The notes below the pieces were generated by a model. That model worked only from the letters and a program-made list of their open reading frames with translations. It did not search any database and had not been told where the DNA came from. Below, in pieces: positions 13,642 to 20,951 of a DNA stretch of 20,951 bases; within the stretch, counting starts at the first letter, position 1, and each line of letters opens with the position of its first letter. The DNA is taken from NCBI GenBank assembly GCA_030642405.1, contig DAOWNV010000010.1:1-20951 (forward strand). The letters are read 5' to 3'. A program made the position numbers and the translations under genes. The stretch comes from Desulfosarcina sp. Its GTDB lineage: Bacteria > Desulfobacterota > Desulfobacteria > Desulfobacterales > Desulfosarcinaceae.

Positions 13642-14829
13642 TTACCCTTTGGGTATTTCTTTTTCCATAATCAATGATCCACCAACAAGGTCTGCTGTGA
13701 CAACCATGGATGTCGCCATGTTGTCCACAATATTCTTGAATGTCGTAGAAAGCCGTTGATATTCATTTTGCAAAATAGCAGCGTCGATCTGCACGATTTT
13801 GATATCTTCCGAACCATAAACGGAGGCTGATTCCGGCTCCTGCCCAAGATGCAAAAAAGGTACATGACCGAAAAAGTCACCTTTGTACAAATGGCAAAGA
13901 ACAACCGGTCCACTTTCTGTTTTTCGTACTACGGTTACCCGCCCTTGTTTGATGATAAAAAGTCTCCTTGCCTTGCTTTCCCCCTGTCGGATTATCACTT
14001 TTTTCTCTTTTAACAGTTCATCGACTTGAATGTTTCCAGTTTGATAATCCACAATACGGTCCGTAAGCTGTTTCAACCGTTTATCCAGGCTTGTTAAAAA
14101 ATCTCGGAATCCGTGTGACATTCCAGCATATTCCTGAGAAAGGCGCTGAGAATCCAAAACCCCCAGTTGAACATTACCAACTGCAACAGCAGAAGCTGTG
14201 CGAATATGACCTTGTAGTAAAAAGGATGCCATGCTCCCAATAAACGCCCCGTCACCGATACGAATAATCGGGATTGTTTCCGTCACACTTTCTTTTACAA
14301 TATCGACAACGCCTTCCAGAATCACCCAAACCCAACTGCCATGTTTGCCCTCTTCCACGATATGCTCGCCATCGAAAAAATCTTCTTCGTCGACAACGTA
14401 CATATAATCCACAAGAGGACCTTTTACAATCGTAGATGAAGAAAGCTCCTTGGCCTGATCGCTTTTCTTATGGGAGTCTTTTGTTGGCCCTACTGTTTTC
14501 GTATGTCCATCATCCAGGAGCCTCATCCCTTCCAGGATGATTCCCATTCGACTTTTGGTAATTAGCTTTTCCGCTACCATGGGCTGCCTGGCAAACTCGA
14601 AAGAGCCGTCAATCCACCCGAAAAGAGAGTATAGCGCATCCAGTCCGTCTATTTCGCCATTTTGCGCATTAATCGGATACCCTGCATTGAAATAAACAAA
14701 CCCGGGATTCGACGCATAGCGGTTGAACAGTCGAAGCACCCCCGTACTGCCGTTCGAACCAAGAAATTGGATAATATCTCCCAGCGACAGGAAGCTCAGG
14801 TTTCCCGATAGGACGACACTTTCATTCAT
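13642..14829 (-). CDS. DUF4388 protein with two cyclic-nucleotide-binding-like domains
   Basis: The protein has 395 residues. Residues about 5-105 match the DUF4388 pattern (SGNLSFLSLGDIIQFLGSN, then a GVLRLF strand and FVYFNAGYPINAQ). Two CAP_ED-like beta-barrels follow at about 148-230 and 268-355. In both, the phosphate-binding cassette is altered. The first reads AFIGSMASF where FGE is usual, though it keeps an Arg near 210; the second reads FFGHVPF and lacks the Arg. Binding of cAMP or cGMP in the standard way is therefore doubtful, and the barrels may act as protein docking folds. The ATG has no strong ribosome binding site but follows the MglA-like gene by only 15 bases. DUF4388 proteins are common in deltaproteobacterial signalling clusters. 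The exact role is unknown. Confidence 0.82.
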   Translation of the reverse strand: MNESVVLSGNLSFLSLGDIIQFLGSNGSTGVLRLFNRYASNPGFVYFNAGYPINAQNGEIDGLDALYSLFGWIDGSFEFARQPMVAEKLITKSRMGIILEGMRLLDDGHTKTVGPTKDSHKKSDQAKELSSSTIVKGPLVDYMYVVDEEDFFDGEHIVEEGKHGSWVWVILEGVVDIVKESVTETIPIIRIGDGAFIGSMASFLLQGHIRTASAVAVGNVQLGVLDSQRLSQEYAGMSHGFRDFLTSLDKRLKQLTDRIVDYQTGNIQVDELLKEKKVIIRQGESKARRLFIIKQGRVTVVRKTESGPVVLCHLYKGDFFGHVPFLHLGQEPESASVYGSEDIKIVQIDAAILQNEYQRLSTTFKNIVDNMATSMVVTADLVGGSLIMEKEIPKG

Positions 14830-14844
14830 CTTTGGAACCGGCCT

Positions 14845-15459
14845 TTATTTTGCCCATTTGAATTCTTTTTGAAGACCCTTTAACGTTTCCATTAAACCGG
14901 CTTTCAATGTTTTCCCGACACCGGTACCTTTCACGGCACTGGCTGGAAAAGAGGGTACTTTCAGTTGACGATTCAGATCTCTATCCATCTTTTCGATAGG
15001 CATAAGCGGAATACCATCATCGGCAAGGTCTCTTTTGTTATACTGGATAATCAGAGGCACTTTAAAAATGCTTTTGCCGTATTCTTTTAGATTGGTTTGA
15101 AGATCCTTTAATGAAAGCATATTTTTTTCGCGACGAACCTCCAAAGAGTCCGCCACAAAAATAATCCCGTCAACACCACGAAGCACCAATTTTCGTGTGG
15201 AACTGTATTTCACTTGACCGGGTACGGTGTATAATTGCACACGTACGTCGCACCCCTTGATCTTTCCCAATCCCATAGGAAGAAAATCGAAAAAAAGCGT
15301 CCGATCTCCCTCCGTATTGATGGAAACCATTTCCCCGGTTACTTGTTTCTTATATGCTTGGAAAATGTATTCGAGATTTGTTGTCTTTCCGCACCGTCCT
15401 GGCCCGTAATAAACGACCTTGCACTCAATTTCTTTCTTTTTCAGGTTAAAAATGGCCAT
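14845..15459 (-). CDS. MglA-family Ras-like GTPase
   Basis: The protein has 204 residues. It has the P-loop GPGRCGKT (19-26), the switch II segment TVPGQ (78-82) with Thr in place of the Ras Asp, NKRD (141-144) and the SA of the G5 loop near 174. Arg53 (GDRT) and Gln82 fall at the positions of the intrinsic arginine finger and catalytic glutamine of Myxococcus MglA, so it should be an active, GAP-stimulated switch. MglA proteins set cell polarity and the pole-to-pole placement of type IV pili and motility proteins at the membrane. No MglB-type roadblock GAP is encoded nearby, so the partner is elsewhere or may be one of the neighbours. The ATG has AGGA eight bases upstream. A -10-like TATAAT lies just upstream (15486-15491). 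Confidence 0.92.
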   Translation of the reverse strand: MAIFNLKKKEIECKVVYYGPGRCGKTTNLEYIFQAYKKQVTGEMVSINTEGDRTLFFDFLPMGLGKIKGCDVRVQLYTVPGQVKYSSTRKLVLRGVDGIIFVADSLEVRREKNMLSLKDLQTNLKEYGKSIFKVPLIIQYNKRDLADDGIPLMPIEKMDRDLNRQLKVPSFPASAVKGTGVGKTLKAGLMETLKGLQKEFKWAK

Positions 15460-15485
15460 AAAGAGTATCCTTAACTGATGAATTT

Positions 15486-15491
15486 ATTATA
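15486..15491 (-). promoter_or_regulatory. Perfect -10 box (TATAAT) upstream of the MglA-like gene
   Basis: The 70-base gap between the TPR-like gene and the MglA-like gene holds TATAAT on the minus strand, 27 bases before the ATG. The matching -35 (TTCCAG at 17 bases) is poor. It may be a weak internal promoter that lets the GTPase and the genes after it be expressed separately. Confidence 0.32.
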
Positions 15492-15529
15492 ACGCAAGCG
15501 CCCCATTTCTGGAATGAGCCGTATGATTA

Positions 15530-16459
15530 TCAAGTGCTTGTCACTTTTAAATCCAGACAATAATCGCCCTGCTTCGGTCCGGCATTGATTTGTGTTTTAT
15601 TGGCAACCATAGCTGCCCCTTTAAACATGGCAATAGGCGAGTAATACTGCACGTCATTTAATTTATCACCGTTTTGCAAAGCTTCAATTATTCCCTTGTC
15701 GGTTTTGGAAATTATAAGGCTGAGCATATCCCCGGATTGAAAATTAACATCAAATTCAACCATTTTCCCTTCCTGAGGACCACTGGTAAACGTAATGCCA
15801 ATGGATGTAATGTCCAAGTCCAGGATTGGCTCGCCGCCATCGGGTTCAACTAAGATCGGTTTGATATCATCTGGAGCCGGAACTGTATCATCCTCCTTGC
15901 CTTGTTCCACAGGCATGGGCAAGGATATATCAACCCCCTCTTTTTTCAGAATCGATTTGAGATAACTCCGGACTATTTTCAGTTGTTCGGTGGTAAACAA
16001 ATCCCCTGTATACCAATTCTTGTACTGGTCGATGGCATCGTCTGCTGAACCAGTAATAATTTTGAACTTGAGAATGTGCTTACCCGCGACGACTCTGTGC
16101 TCGTCCACCTTTAAAAGTGAATTTAATTCGACTAGTGCGCGTTCCACCTGTCCGAATTTGGCCAGTGCGATAGCCTTTTCCAGATCGGTTTTACCGAATA
16201 GGTTTTTTATCAGATTCTGCCCTTCTTCGGTAATTACCTGCGAATCCGTATTTGTAGACACCTTGTCTGTAATCTTTTCAAGAGATTTTATCTTTCCGGA
16301 AATACTTTTCAGCAGACGTTCCTTGTTTTTAAGCGTGTCAATCTCTTGGATTTTGGCTGCCGCCGCTTGATACTTGTTTTTTGCATCGGTGAAAAGTCCC
16401 TGAGAGCGGTACAGTTCCGCTTCACTTAACAGAGCTTTAATTTGCAGGCCGATATCCAT
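15530..16459 (-). CDS. TPR-like helical protein of unknown function, first gene of the MglA block
   Basis: The protein has 309 residues with no signal peptide or membrane helix. The N-terminal half is helical with TPR-like pairs (about 8-44: SEAELYRSQGLFTDAKNKY; about 90-150: AIALAKFGQVERALVEL and a repeat ending in AIDQYKNWY). The middle (about 185-210) is an acidic, proline-rich linker, and the last 100 residues look like a small beta-rich domain (GEPILDLDITSIGITF onward), possibly PilZ-like in fold but without the RxxxR and DxSxxG motifs. The ATG has AGGA six bases upstream. It is the first gene of the block that continues with the MglA-like GTPase 70 bases on, and a perfect TTGACA lies in the divergent promoter region in front. 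A scaffold or effector of the GTPase is a reasonable guess only. Confidence 0.72.
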   Translation of the reverse strand: MDIGLQIKALLSEAELYRSQGLFTDAKNKYQAAAAKIQEIDTLKNKERLLKSISGKIKSLEKITDKVSTNTDSQVITEEGQNLIKNLFGKTDLEKAIALAKFGQVERALVELNSLLKVDEHRVVAGKHILKFKIITGSADDAIDQYKNWYTGDLFTTEQLKIVRSYLKSILKKEGVDISLPMPVEQGKEDDTVPAPDDIKPILVEPDGGEPILDLDITSIGITFTSGPQEGKMVEFDVNFQSGDMLSLIISKTDKGIIEALQNGDKLNDVQYYSPIAMFKGAAMVANKTQINAGPKQGDYCLDLKVTST

Positions 16460-16529
16460 TTACGTTCCTGTTTTTTGGTTGTGACGGAGATATTATTCCC
16501 AACAAAACAAATGCATGATCGAAACTAGT

Positions 16530-16558
16530 TCCTATCCTGTTTACACTTTTGTTGTCAA
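16530..16558 (-). promoter_or_regulatory. Possible promoter of the TPR-like/MglA block
   Basis: The minus strand has a perfect -35 TTGACA (16553-16558). At 17 bases the -10 position reads ATAGGA (16530-16535), a weak match. It lies about 70 bases before the TPR-like gene start, in the divergent region shared with mdh. The position is right but the -10 is poor. Confidence 0.38.
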
Positions 16559-16590
16559 CCTGTGTAGGCTATCTTCGGATAACAAACATA

Positions 16591-16618
16591 TTGACATTGT
16601 CCCAAGTTATGTTATCAA
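16591..16618 (+). promoter_or_regulatory. Sigma-70-type promoter of mdh
   Basis: TTGACA (16591-16596) is followed after 16 bases by TATCAA (16613-16618, four of six matches). The predicted transcript would start near 16625, about 65 bases before the mdh ATG, and includes an AGAGGAG ribosome binding site at 16679-16685. Confidence 0.5.
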
Positions 16619-16691
16619 TTTTTTCTTTATCGCAACTGCAATCGATTTATATTATCGGCACATCTACCATTAATCCTTAGAGGAGATTGTT

Positions 16692-17624
16692 ATGGATAAA
16701 AAAGTAACTGTTGTCGGCGCAGGAAACGTAGGCGCTACCGCTGCTCAACGATTGGCTGAAAAGGAACTTTGCGATGTTGTTCTCTTGGATATCGTTGAAG
16801 GTGTGCCCCAGGGTAAAGCCCTGGACCTGACGGAAGCCGCCCCTATCGAAAAACACGATGCAAAAGTCGCCGGAACCAATGGTTATGAAGCCACAGCTGA
16901 ATCTGATATCGTCATCATTACCGCAGGTATTCCACGAAAACCAGGCATGAGCCGTGACGACCTGATCAGCACCAACGCCGGAATCATTAAAAACGTGACA
17001 AAAGAAATTGTAAAACATTCTCCTGATTGCGTGCTGATCATCGTTAGCAATCCATTGGATGCCATGTGCCACGTTGCCTTCGATGCATCGGGTTTCCCGA
17101 AAAATCGCGTGATTGGCATGGCCGGCGTGCTGGATTCCGCTCGATTCCGTGCTTTCATCGCCATGGAACTGAATGTATCCGTGGAGAATACCCACGCATT
17201 CGTCCTGGGCGGACACGGTGACACCATGGTTCCCCTGCCCCGCTACTCCACCGTGGCAGGAATCCCCATCACCGAACTCATGCCAAAAGACCGTATTGAT
17301 GCGCTGGTGGACCGTACTGCCAACGGGGGTGCCGAAATCGTCGGTCTGCTAAAGACTGGTAGCGCTTTTTACGCCCCGGCCTCCGCTGCCGTCGAAATGG
17401 CGGAATCCATATTGAAAGACAAGAAAAAAGTGCTCCCGTGTGCCGCTTATCTGGAAGGAGAGTACGGCATCAATAATCTGTTCATCGGCGTTCCCGTAAA
17501 ACTGGGTAAAAACGGAATGGAAGATATCATCGAGATTACATTGACCGACGATGAAAAAGCCGCCCTGATGAAATCGGCGGAAGCAGTTCAGGAGTTGAAG
17601 GATGATTTGGCCAAACTAGGATAG
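16692..17624 (+). CDS. mdh: NAD-dependent malate dehydrogenase (LDH-like type)
   Basis: The 310-residue enzyme interconverts malate and oxaloacetate with NAD. Visible motifs: Rossmann loop GAGNVG (9-14), Asp33 at the end of beta-2 that selects NAD over NADP, the substrate loop IPRKPGMSR with Arg82 and Arg88 (Arg in place of the lactate dehydrogenase Gln, which marks malate specificity), Asn120 in VSNPLD, and the catalytic Asp148/His175 pair (VLDSARFR, GGHGDTM). It is the bacterial and archaeal LDH-like MDH, not the mitochondrial or E. coli type. AGGAG sits seven bases before the ATG. It is the only plus-strand gene in the window and has its own promoter. Its stop lies within the last codons of uvrC on the other strand. 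A role in the citric acid cycle or its reductive or gluconeogenic branches fits acetate metabolism. Confidence 0.97.
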   Translation: MDKKVTVVGAGNVGATAAQRLAEKELCDVVLLDIVEGVPQGKALDLTEAAPIEKHDAKVAGTNGYEATAESDIVIITAGIPRKPGMSRDDLISTNAGIIKNVTKEIVKHSPDCVLIIVSNPLDAMCHVAFDASGFPKNRVIGMAGVLDSARFRAFIAMELNVSVENTHAFVLGGHGDTMVPLPRYSTVAGIPITELMPKDRIDALVDRTANGGAEIVGLLKTGSAFYAPASAAVEMAESILKDKKKVLPCAAYLEGEYGINNLFIGVPVKLGKNGMEDIIEITLTDDEKAALMKSAEAVQELKDDLAKLG

Positions 17625-19457
17625 TACTCGTTTGATATCTTCGGCCAGAGAAACATTGATTCCGGGTAATTCACTGAGTTCATCTACAGTCGATGCCCGG
17701 ATTTTTTTTATGCTTCCAAAATGTTTCAGCAAGGCAGCTTTTCGTTTGGGTCCAACGCCCTGGACCTGGTCCAACACAGATTGAATAGCCTTTTTCGTTC
17801 GCCTCTTTCGTTGAAACGTAATTGCGAAGCGATGGGCTTCGTCCCGGATATGCTGCAACAAAAGCAACAACCGTCCGTCCGTTCCTAAATTAACGGGATT
17901 GACCCGGTTCGGCAAATAAATCTTGTCGTTGATCTCCTGTTTTTTTTTGTCTTTTTTTGCAATGCCGGCTACTGTAAAGCATCCACATAATCCAAGTTCG
18001 TTTAAAATATCAACGGCGATCCCCACTTGCCCTTTACCCCCGTCCACCAGCAATAAATCCGGTTCCGGGTTGCTTGAATTGATTTTTTTATATCGCCGGG
18101 TCAAGACTTCCGCCATGCTGGCGTAGTCGTCCGGAGAACTTACAGTTTGAATCGTATATCGACGGTAGCCGGCCTTGTGGGGTCGTCCATTGACAAAAAC
18201 GACCATGGCGGAAACGGGATTGGTCCCGGCCAGATTGGAGTTATCGAAGCATTCGATTCGTACCGGCAACCGGTCCATGTGAAGCTTCCGTTTTAAACCT
18301 TCGAGGATGACCGCGTCTGTGTTGGCTTTGTGAAGCCTTTCACGGAGTGTGTTGTCTGCGTTTACCACTGCCATATCTAAAAGCCGCCGCTTTTCTCCCC
18401 TCTTCGGTTGATGGATTCGTACACGCTGTTGTTTTCTTTCCGTCAGGGACTCTTCCAACAAGTTTGTGTTTTCAGGTAATTGTGGAACCAGAATTTCAAC
18501 TGGAATTTTTCGTTTTCCAAGATAATACTGTCCCAGAAACTGCCCTATTAATTCACCGTCCTCAGGTGCGGCCTGAACCAGTACGAAATGCCGGACCCCT
18601 TCTAAAACACCACGACGAATGGACATGACGGTAACAATTCTAAAATCACTGTTTCCGCTTGTGGCTATAACATCTCTGTCTATAAAATCGGTGGTAACAC
18701 TAACCTGCCGCTCAACGGTTTTTTCCAGGGCAATCATTCGATCCCTTAATTTTGCTGCTGTCTCGAAATTTTCTCTCTTTGATGCTTCAAACATCCGACA
18801 ACGAATCAGTTTAATCAATTCAGGAGTACGTCCTTTTAGAAAAAGGATCACCTCCTTTAGTACTTCATTGTATGTCTTCGGATCCACCGGCAAACAGCAT
18901 GGCGCAAGGCATTGATGCATCTGATAATGGATGCACGGCCGATTCCTGGTGTCCAGGGTACGATCGTTGCATTTTCTCAATGGGAACATTTTGTTGATAA
19001 ATTTTACTGTCTGCCTGACCGCTTGCGCAGAAGAGAACGGTCCGAAGTAAATGGCTCCGTCCTTAGGCGTTTTTCGTACAATCTCGATTTTTGGAAAGGA
19101 GGTTTTAGTGTCGATGCGAAGAGACGGGTAGCGTTTGTCATCCTTGAGTACCACATTATATCTGGGGCGATGGCGCTTTATCAGGTTGGACTCTAATATC
19201 AGCGCTTCTTTTTCCGTAGCTGTAACAACCGTTTCAATGTCCGCAACAAGGGAGACCATCAGTGCGGTTTTTGTGCTTTGTCCCTCCGGCCGGTTAAAAT
19301 AGGAAGCCACGCGCTTTTTCAGGCTGACGGCCTTCCCGACATAAATAATTTTGCCGGCTTCGTCCTTCATAAGATAAACGCCGGGTTTCTCGCTGATTGC
19401 TTTTATCGTTTCGCTCCATTGAAGCTTTGGATCTAATTGTTCCGGCGGTTGTTTCAT
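17616..19457 (-). CDS. uvrC: Excinuclease ABC subunit C
   Basis: The 613-residue protein is full length. UvrC makes both incisions in nucleotide excision repair, bound to UvrB at a lesion. Domains in order: GIY-YIG nuclease for the 3' cut (about 18-100, GVYLM and IIYVGKA with LESNLIKRHRPRYN), a Cys-rich segment (about 158-190), the UVR motif that binds UvrB (about 200-240, ENFETAAKLRDRM), the RNase H-like nuclease for the 5' cut (about 380-540, IECFDNSNLAG, LLVDGGKGQ and RDEAHRFAI with the expected acidic and His residues), and tandem helix-hairpin-helix motifs at the end (GVGPKRKAALLKHFG). It follows uvrB by 57 bases on the same strand. No strong ribosome binding site is seen before the ATG. 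Its stop overlaps the end of the convergent mdh gene by nine bases. Confidence 0.97.
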   Translation of the reverse strand: MKQPPEQLDPKLQWSETIKAISEKPGVYLMKDEAGKIIYVGKAVSLKKRVASYFNRPEGQSTKTALMVSLVADIETVVTATEKEALILESNLIKRHRPRYNVVLKDDKRYPSLRIDTKTSFPKIEIVRKTPKDGAIYFGPFSSAQAVRQTVKFINKMFPLRKCNDRTLDTRNRPCIHYQMHQCLAPCCLPVDPKTYNEVLKEVILFLKGRTPELIKLIRCRMFEASKRENFETAAKLRDRMIALEKTVERQVSVTTDFIDRDVIATSGNSDFRIVTVMSIRRGVLEGVRHFVLVQAAPEDGELIGQFLGQYYLGKRKIPVEILVPQLPENTNLLEESLTERKQQRVRIHQPKRGEKRRLLDMAVVNADNTLRERLHKANTDAVILEGLKRKLHMDRLPVRIECFDNSNLAGTNPVSAMVVFVNGRPHKAGYRRYTIQTVSSPDDYASMAEVLTRRYKKINSSNPEPDLLLVDGGKGQVGIAVDILNELGLCGCFTVAGIAKKDKKKQEINDKIYLPNRVNPVNLGTDGRLLLLLQHIRDEAHRFAITFQRKRRTKKAIQSVLDQVQGVGPKRKAALLKHFGSIKKIRASTVDELSELPGINVSLAEDIKRVLS

Positions 19458-19514
19458 AGCAAGTGTTCAGGCTGGTAACTTTTTTTTCGTTTTGAGGAAC
19501 AAAAAATAGTCAAA

Positions 19515-20951
19515 TCAGGATTCAAATAGAAGGCGTTTTTGAAGCATCTTTATCCGGTCACGAATCCGGGCGGCCTGTTCAAAAGCCATTTCCTTTGCAG
19601 CCACATGCATCTTTGCCTCTAAATCGGCAATTAACGATTCGATATCTTCTGTCGGTTCAAACGACGTCTGGGCCTCTGCTATTTGTTCTGATTCCATCTT
19701 TTCCGACTTGTCGGCCCGGCCGAAAATATCCGTGATGCGCTTATGAATGGTTTTCGGTATGATTTGATTTTTTTTATTGTGGGTTTCCTGGATACTTCGT
19801 CTTCGTTCTGTTTCTTCAATGGCTCGTTGCATGGAAGCCGTCACTTTATCTGCGTACATGATGACGGTACCGTTGACGTTCCTGGCCGCACGGCCGAAGG
19901 TCTGAATAAGAGAACGTGTGGATCGTAAAAAACCTTCCTTGTCCGCATCCAAAATGGCCACCATCGAAACTTCCGGAATGTCCAAACCCTCCCGCAACAG
20001 ATTGATGCCGATCAGTGCATCGAACTTTCCTTCCCGCAGATCACGAATGATATCCATCCTTTCCATGGTGGAAATATCCGAATGAAGGTAACGCACAGCC
20101 AATCCAAGATCAGTATAATACTCGGTAAGATCTTCAGACATTCGTTTTGTCAATGTCGTCACCAAAATTCGCTCACCCCGTTTCCGGCAGTCTCGAATCT
20201 CTCCGTACAGGTCATCCACCTGGTGGCCTGCACTGCGGATGTGAATCACCGGATCGATCAGGCCTGTGGGGCGTACGATCTGCTCCACTACCTTCCCTTT
20301 GGAAGCGGTCAGTTCATACTCCGCCGGTGTTGCCGATACATAAACAATTTGGTGGATGCGCTCACTCCACTCCTCAAATTGCAATGGCCGGTTGTCAAGT
20401 GCCGATGGCAATCGGAATCCGTAATTGACCAAGGTCGTTTTTCGGGACCGGTCCCCCTTGTACATTGCTCTGATCTGTGGAACGGCAATGTGGCTTTCAT
20501 CCACAAATACAAGAAAATCCTTTGGAAAATAATCCAGCAGTGTCGGTGGCGACTGTCCGGCCAAACGACCGGTCAAGTGCCTGGAGTAGTTTTCGATACC
20601 GTTGCAGTATCCGATCTCCTGAATCATTTCGAGATCAAACATGGTTCGTTCTTCAATCCGCTGTGCCTCTATCAGCTTATTCTCCTCACGAAAAACCTCA
20701 ACCCGTTTTTTTAACTCCTGCACGATGGTTTTCGTTGCCTTATCCAAAGTTGCTTTACGGGTCACATAATGGCTGGCCGGAAAGAGCGTGACCTTGTCCA
20801 TTTGCTTTATAGCAGTTCCTTTCAGTGGATCGAATTCGCATATCTGCTCGATTTCATCCCCGAAAAAATCGATCCGCACCCCAGTGTCTTCTTCGTAGGC
20901 AGGGAAGATCTCAACACGGTCCCCGCGAACCCTGAAAGCACCACGATGAAA
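19515..20951 (-). CDS. uvrB: Excinuclease ABC subunit B (C-terminal 478 residues; start beyond right edge)
   Basis: The frame is open to the right edge, so about 190 N-terminal residues, including the Walker A box and most of the damage-probing beta-hairpin, lie outside. A GTG at 20877-20879 is internal: the bases beyond it continue with FHRGAFRVRGDRVEIFPAY, a conserved UvrB segment. Visible motifs: ESHIAVPQIRAMY (helicase motif II region), YVSATPAEYEL (motif III), LVTTLTKRM (motif IV), IGINLLREGLDIPEV (motif V) and IQTFGRAARN (motif VI). The C-terminal UVR domain, which binds UvrC, is at the end (EMAFEQAARIRDRIKML). UvrB takes damaged DNA from UvrA and loads UvrC. uvrC follows by 57 bases, so the two form a repair operon. 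No LexA-type box can be judged because the promoter is out of view. Confidence 0.96.
   Translation of the reverse strand, partial: FHRGAFRVRGDRVEIFPAYEEDTGVRIDFFGDEIEQICEFDPLKGTAIKQMDKVTLFPASHYVTRKATLDKATKTIVQELKKRVEVFREENKLIEAQRIEERTMFDLEMIQEIGYCNGIENYSRHLTGRLAGQSPPTLLDYFPKDFLVFVDESHIAVPQIRAMYKGDRSRKTTLVNYGFRLPSALDNRPLQFEEWSERIHQIVYVSATPAEYELTASKGKVVEQIVRPTGLIDPVIHIRSAGHQVDDLYGEIRDCRKRGERILVTTLTKRMSEDLTEYYTDLGLAVRYLHSDISTMERMDIIRDLREGKFDALIGINLLREGLDIPEVSMVAILDADKEGFLRSTRSLIQTFGRAARNVNGTVIMYADKVTASMQRAIEETERRRSIQETHNKKNQIIPKTIHKRITDIFGRADKSEKMESEQIAEAQTSFEPTEDIESLIADLEAKMHVAAKEMAFEQAARIRDRIKMLQKRLLFES

Noticed and set aside
16677..17216. Minus-strand frame of 179 codons opposite mdh
   Set aside because: It is His/Asp/Phe-rich shadow sequence opposite the well-conserved mdh coding strand.
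20082..20714. Plus-strand open frame of 210 codons opposite uvrB
   Set aside because: uvrB motifs on the minus strand account for these bases; the composition is that of an antisense shadow.
19515..20879. uvrB starting at the internal GTG (20877-20879)
   Set aside because: The frame continues to the right edge with conserved UvrB sequence, so this GTG is an internal codon and the gene is simply cut by the window.

Overview
The window looks like a stretch of chromosome from a Gram-negative member of the Desulfobacterota (formerly Deltaproteobacteria), most likely of the Desulfobacterales type. This is inferred from the gene families, not from any marker gene. The clues are an acetate-activating operon beside a sodium:solute symporter, a class III PHA synthase subunit, an MglA-type GTPase next to DUF4388, cyclic-nucleotide and PilZ proteins, a non-spore SPL-like radical SAM protein, and malate dehydrogenase of the LDH-like type. 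All genes are on the minus strand except mdh. No tRNA, rRNA, CRISPR array or intact mobile element was seen.

Layout from left to right. At 1-461 is the 5' part of a phaE-like gene that runs off the left edge. At 462-1409 is a gene-poor stretch holding an inverted repeat, a short tandem repeat and a dead IS630-type transposase tail. At 1410-5736 is a tightly packed minus-strand operon read from right to left: a stand-alone response regulator; a membrane sensor with a degenerate kinase core fused to a DEDDh (DnaQ-like) exonuclease; a spore-photoproduct-lyase-like radical SAM protein; and an exported staphylococcal-nuclease-type enzyme. This is the least familiar part of the window and the best candidate for an undescribed system.

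At 5937-11166 is the acetate block, also read from right to left: a TetR-type regulator, acetyl-CoA synthetase, a 598-residue sodium:solute symporter, a 28-residue one-helix protein with a strong ribosome binding site, and a small protein with a four-cysteine motif and one membrane helix. Together these fit uptake and activation of acetate. At 11343-16459 is a second block: a TPR-like protein, an MglA-family GTPase, a DUF4388 plus double cyclic-nucleotide-domain protein, a PilZ protein, purC, and a ParB-like protein that overlaps purC. The first four look like a signalling and cell-polarity module, while purC is housekeeping.

At 16692-17624 mdh reads to the right from a divergent promoter region and overlaps the end of uvrC. 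uvrC and a partial uvrB (19515-20951, running off the right edge) read leftward and encode the nucleotide excision repair nuclease and its damage-loading helicase. Boundaries were checked by hand against start codons and ribosome binding sites. Several genes probably use TTG or GTG starts.
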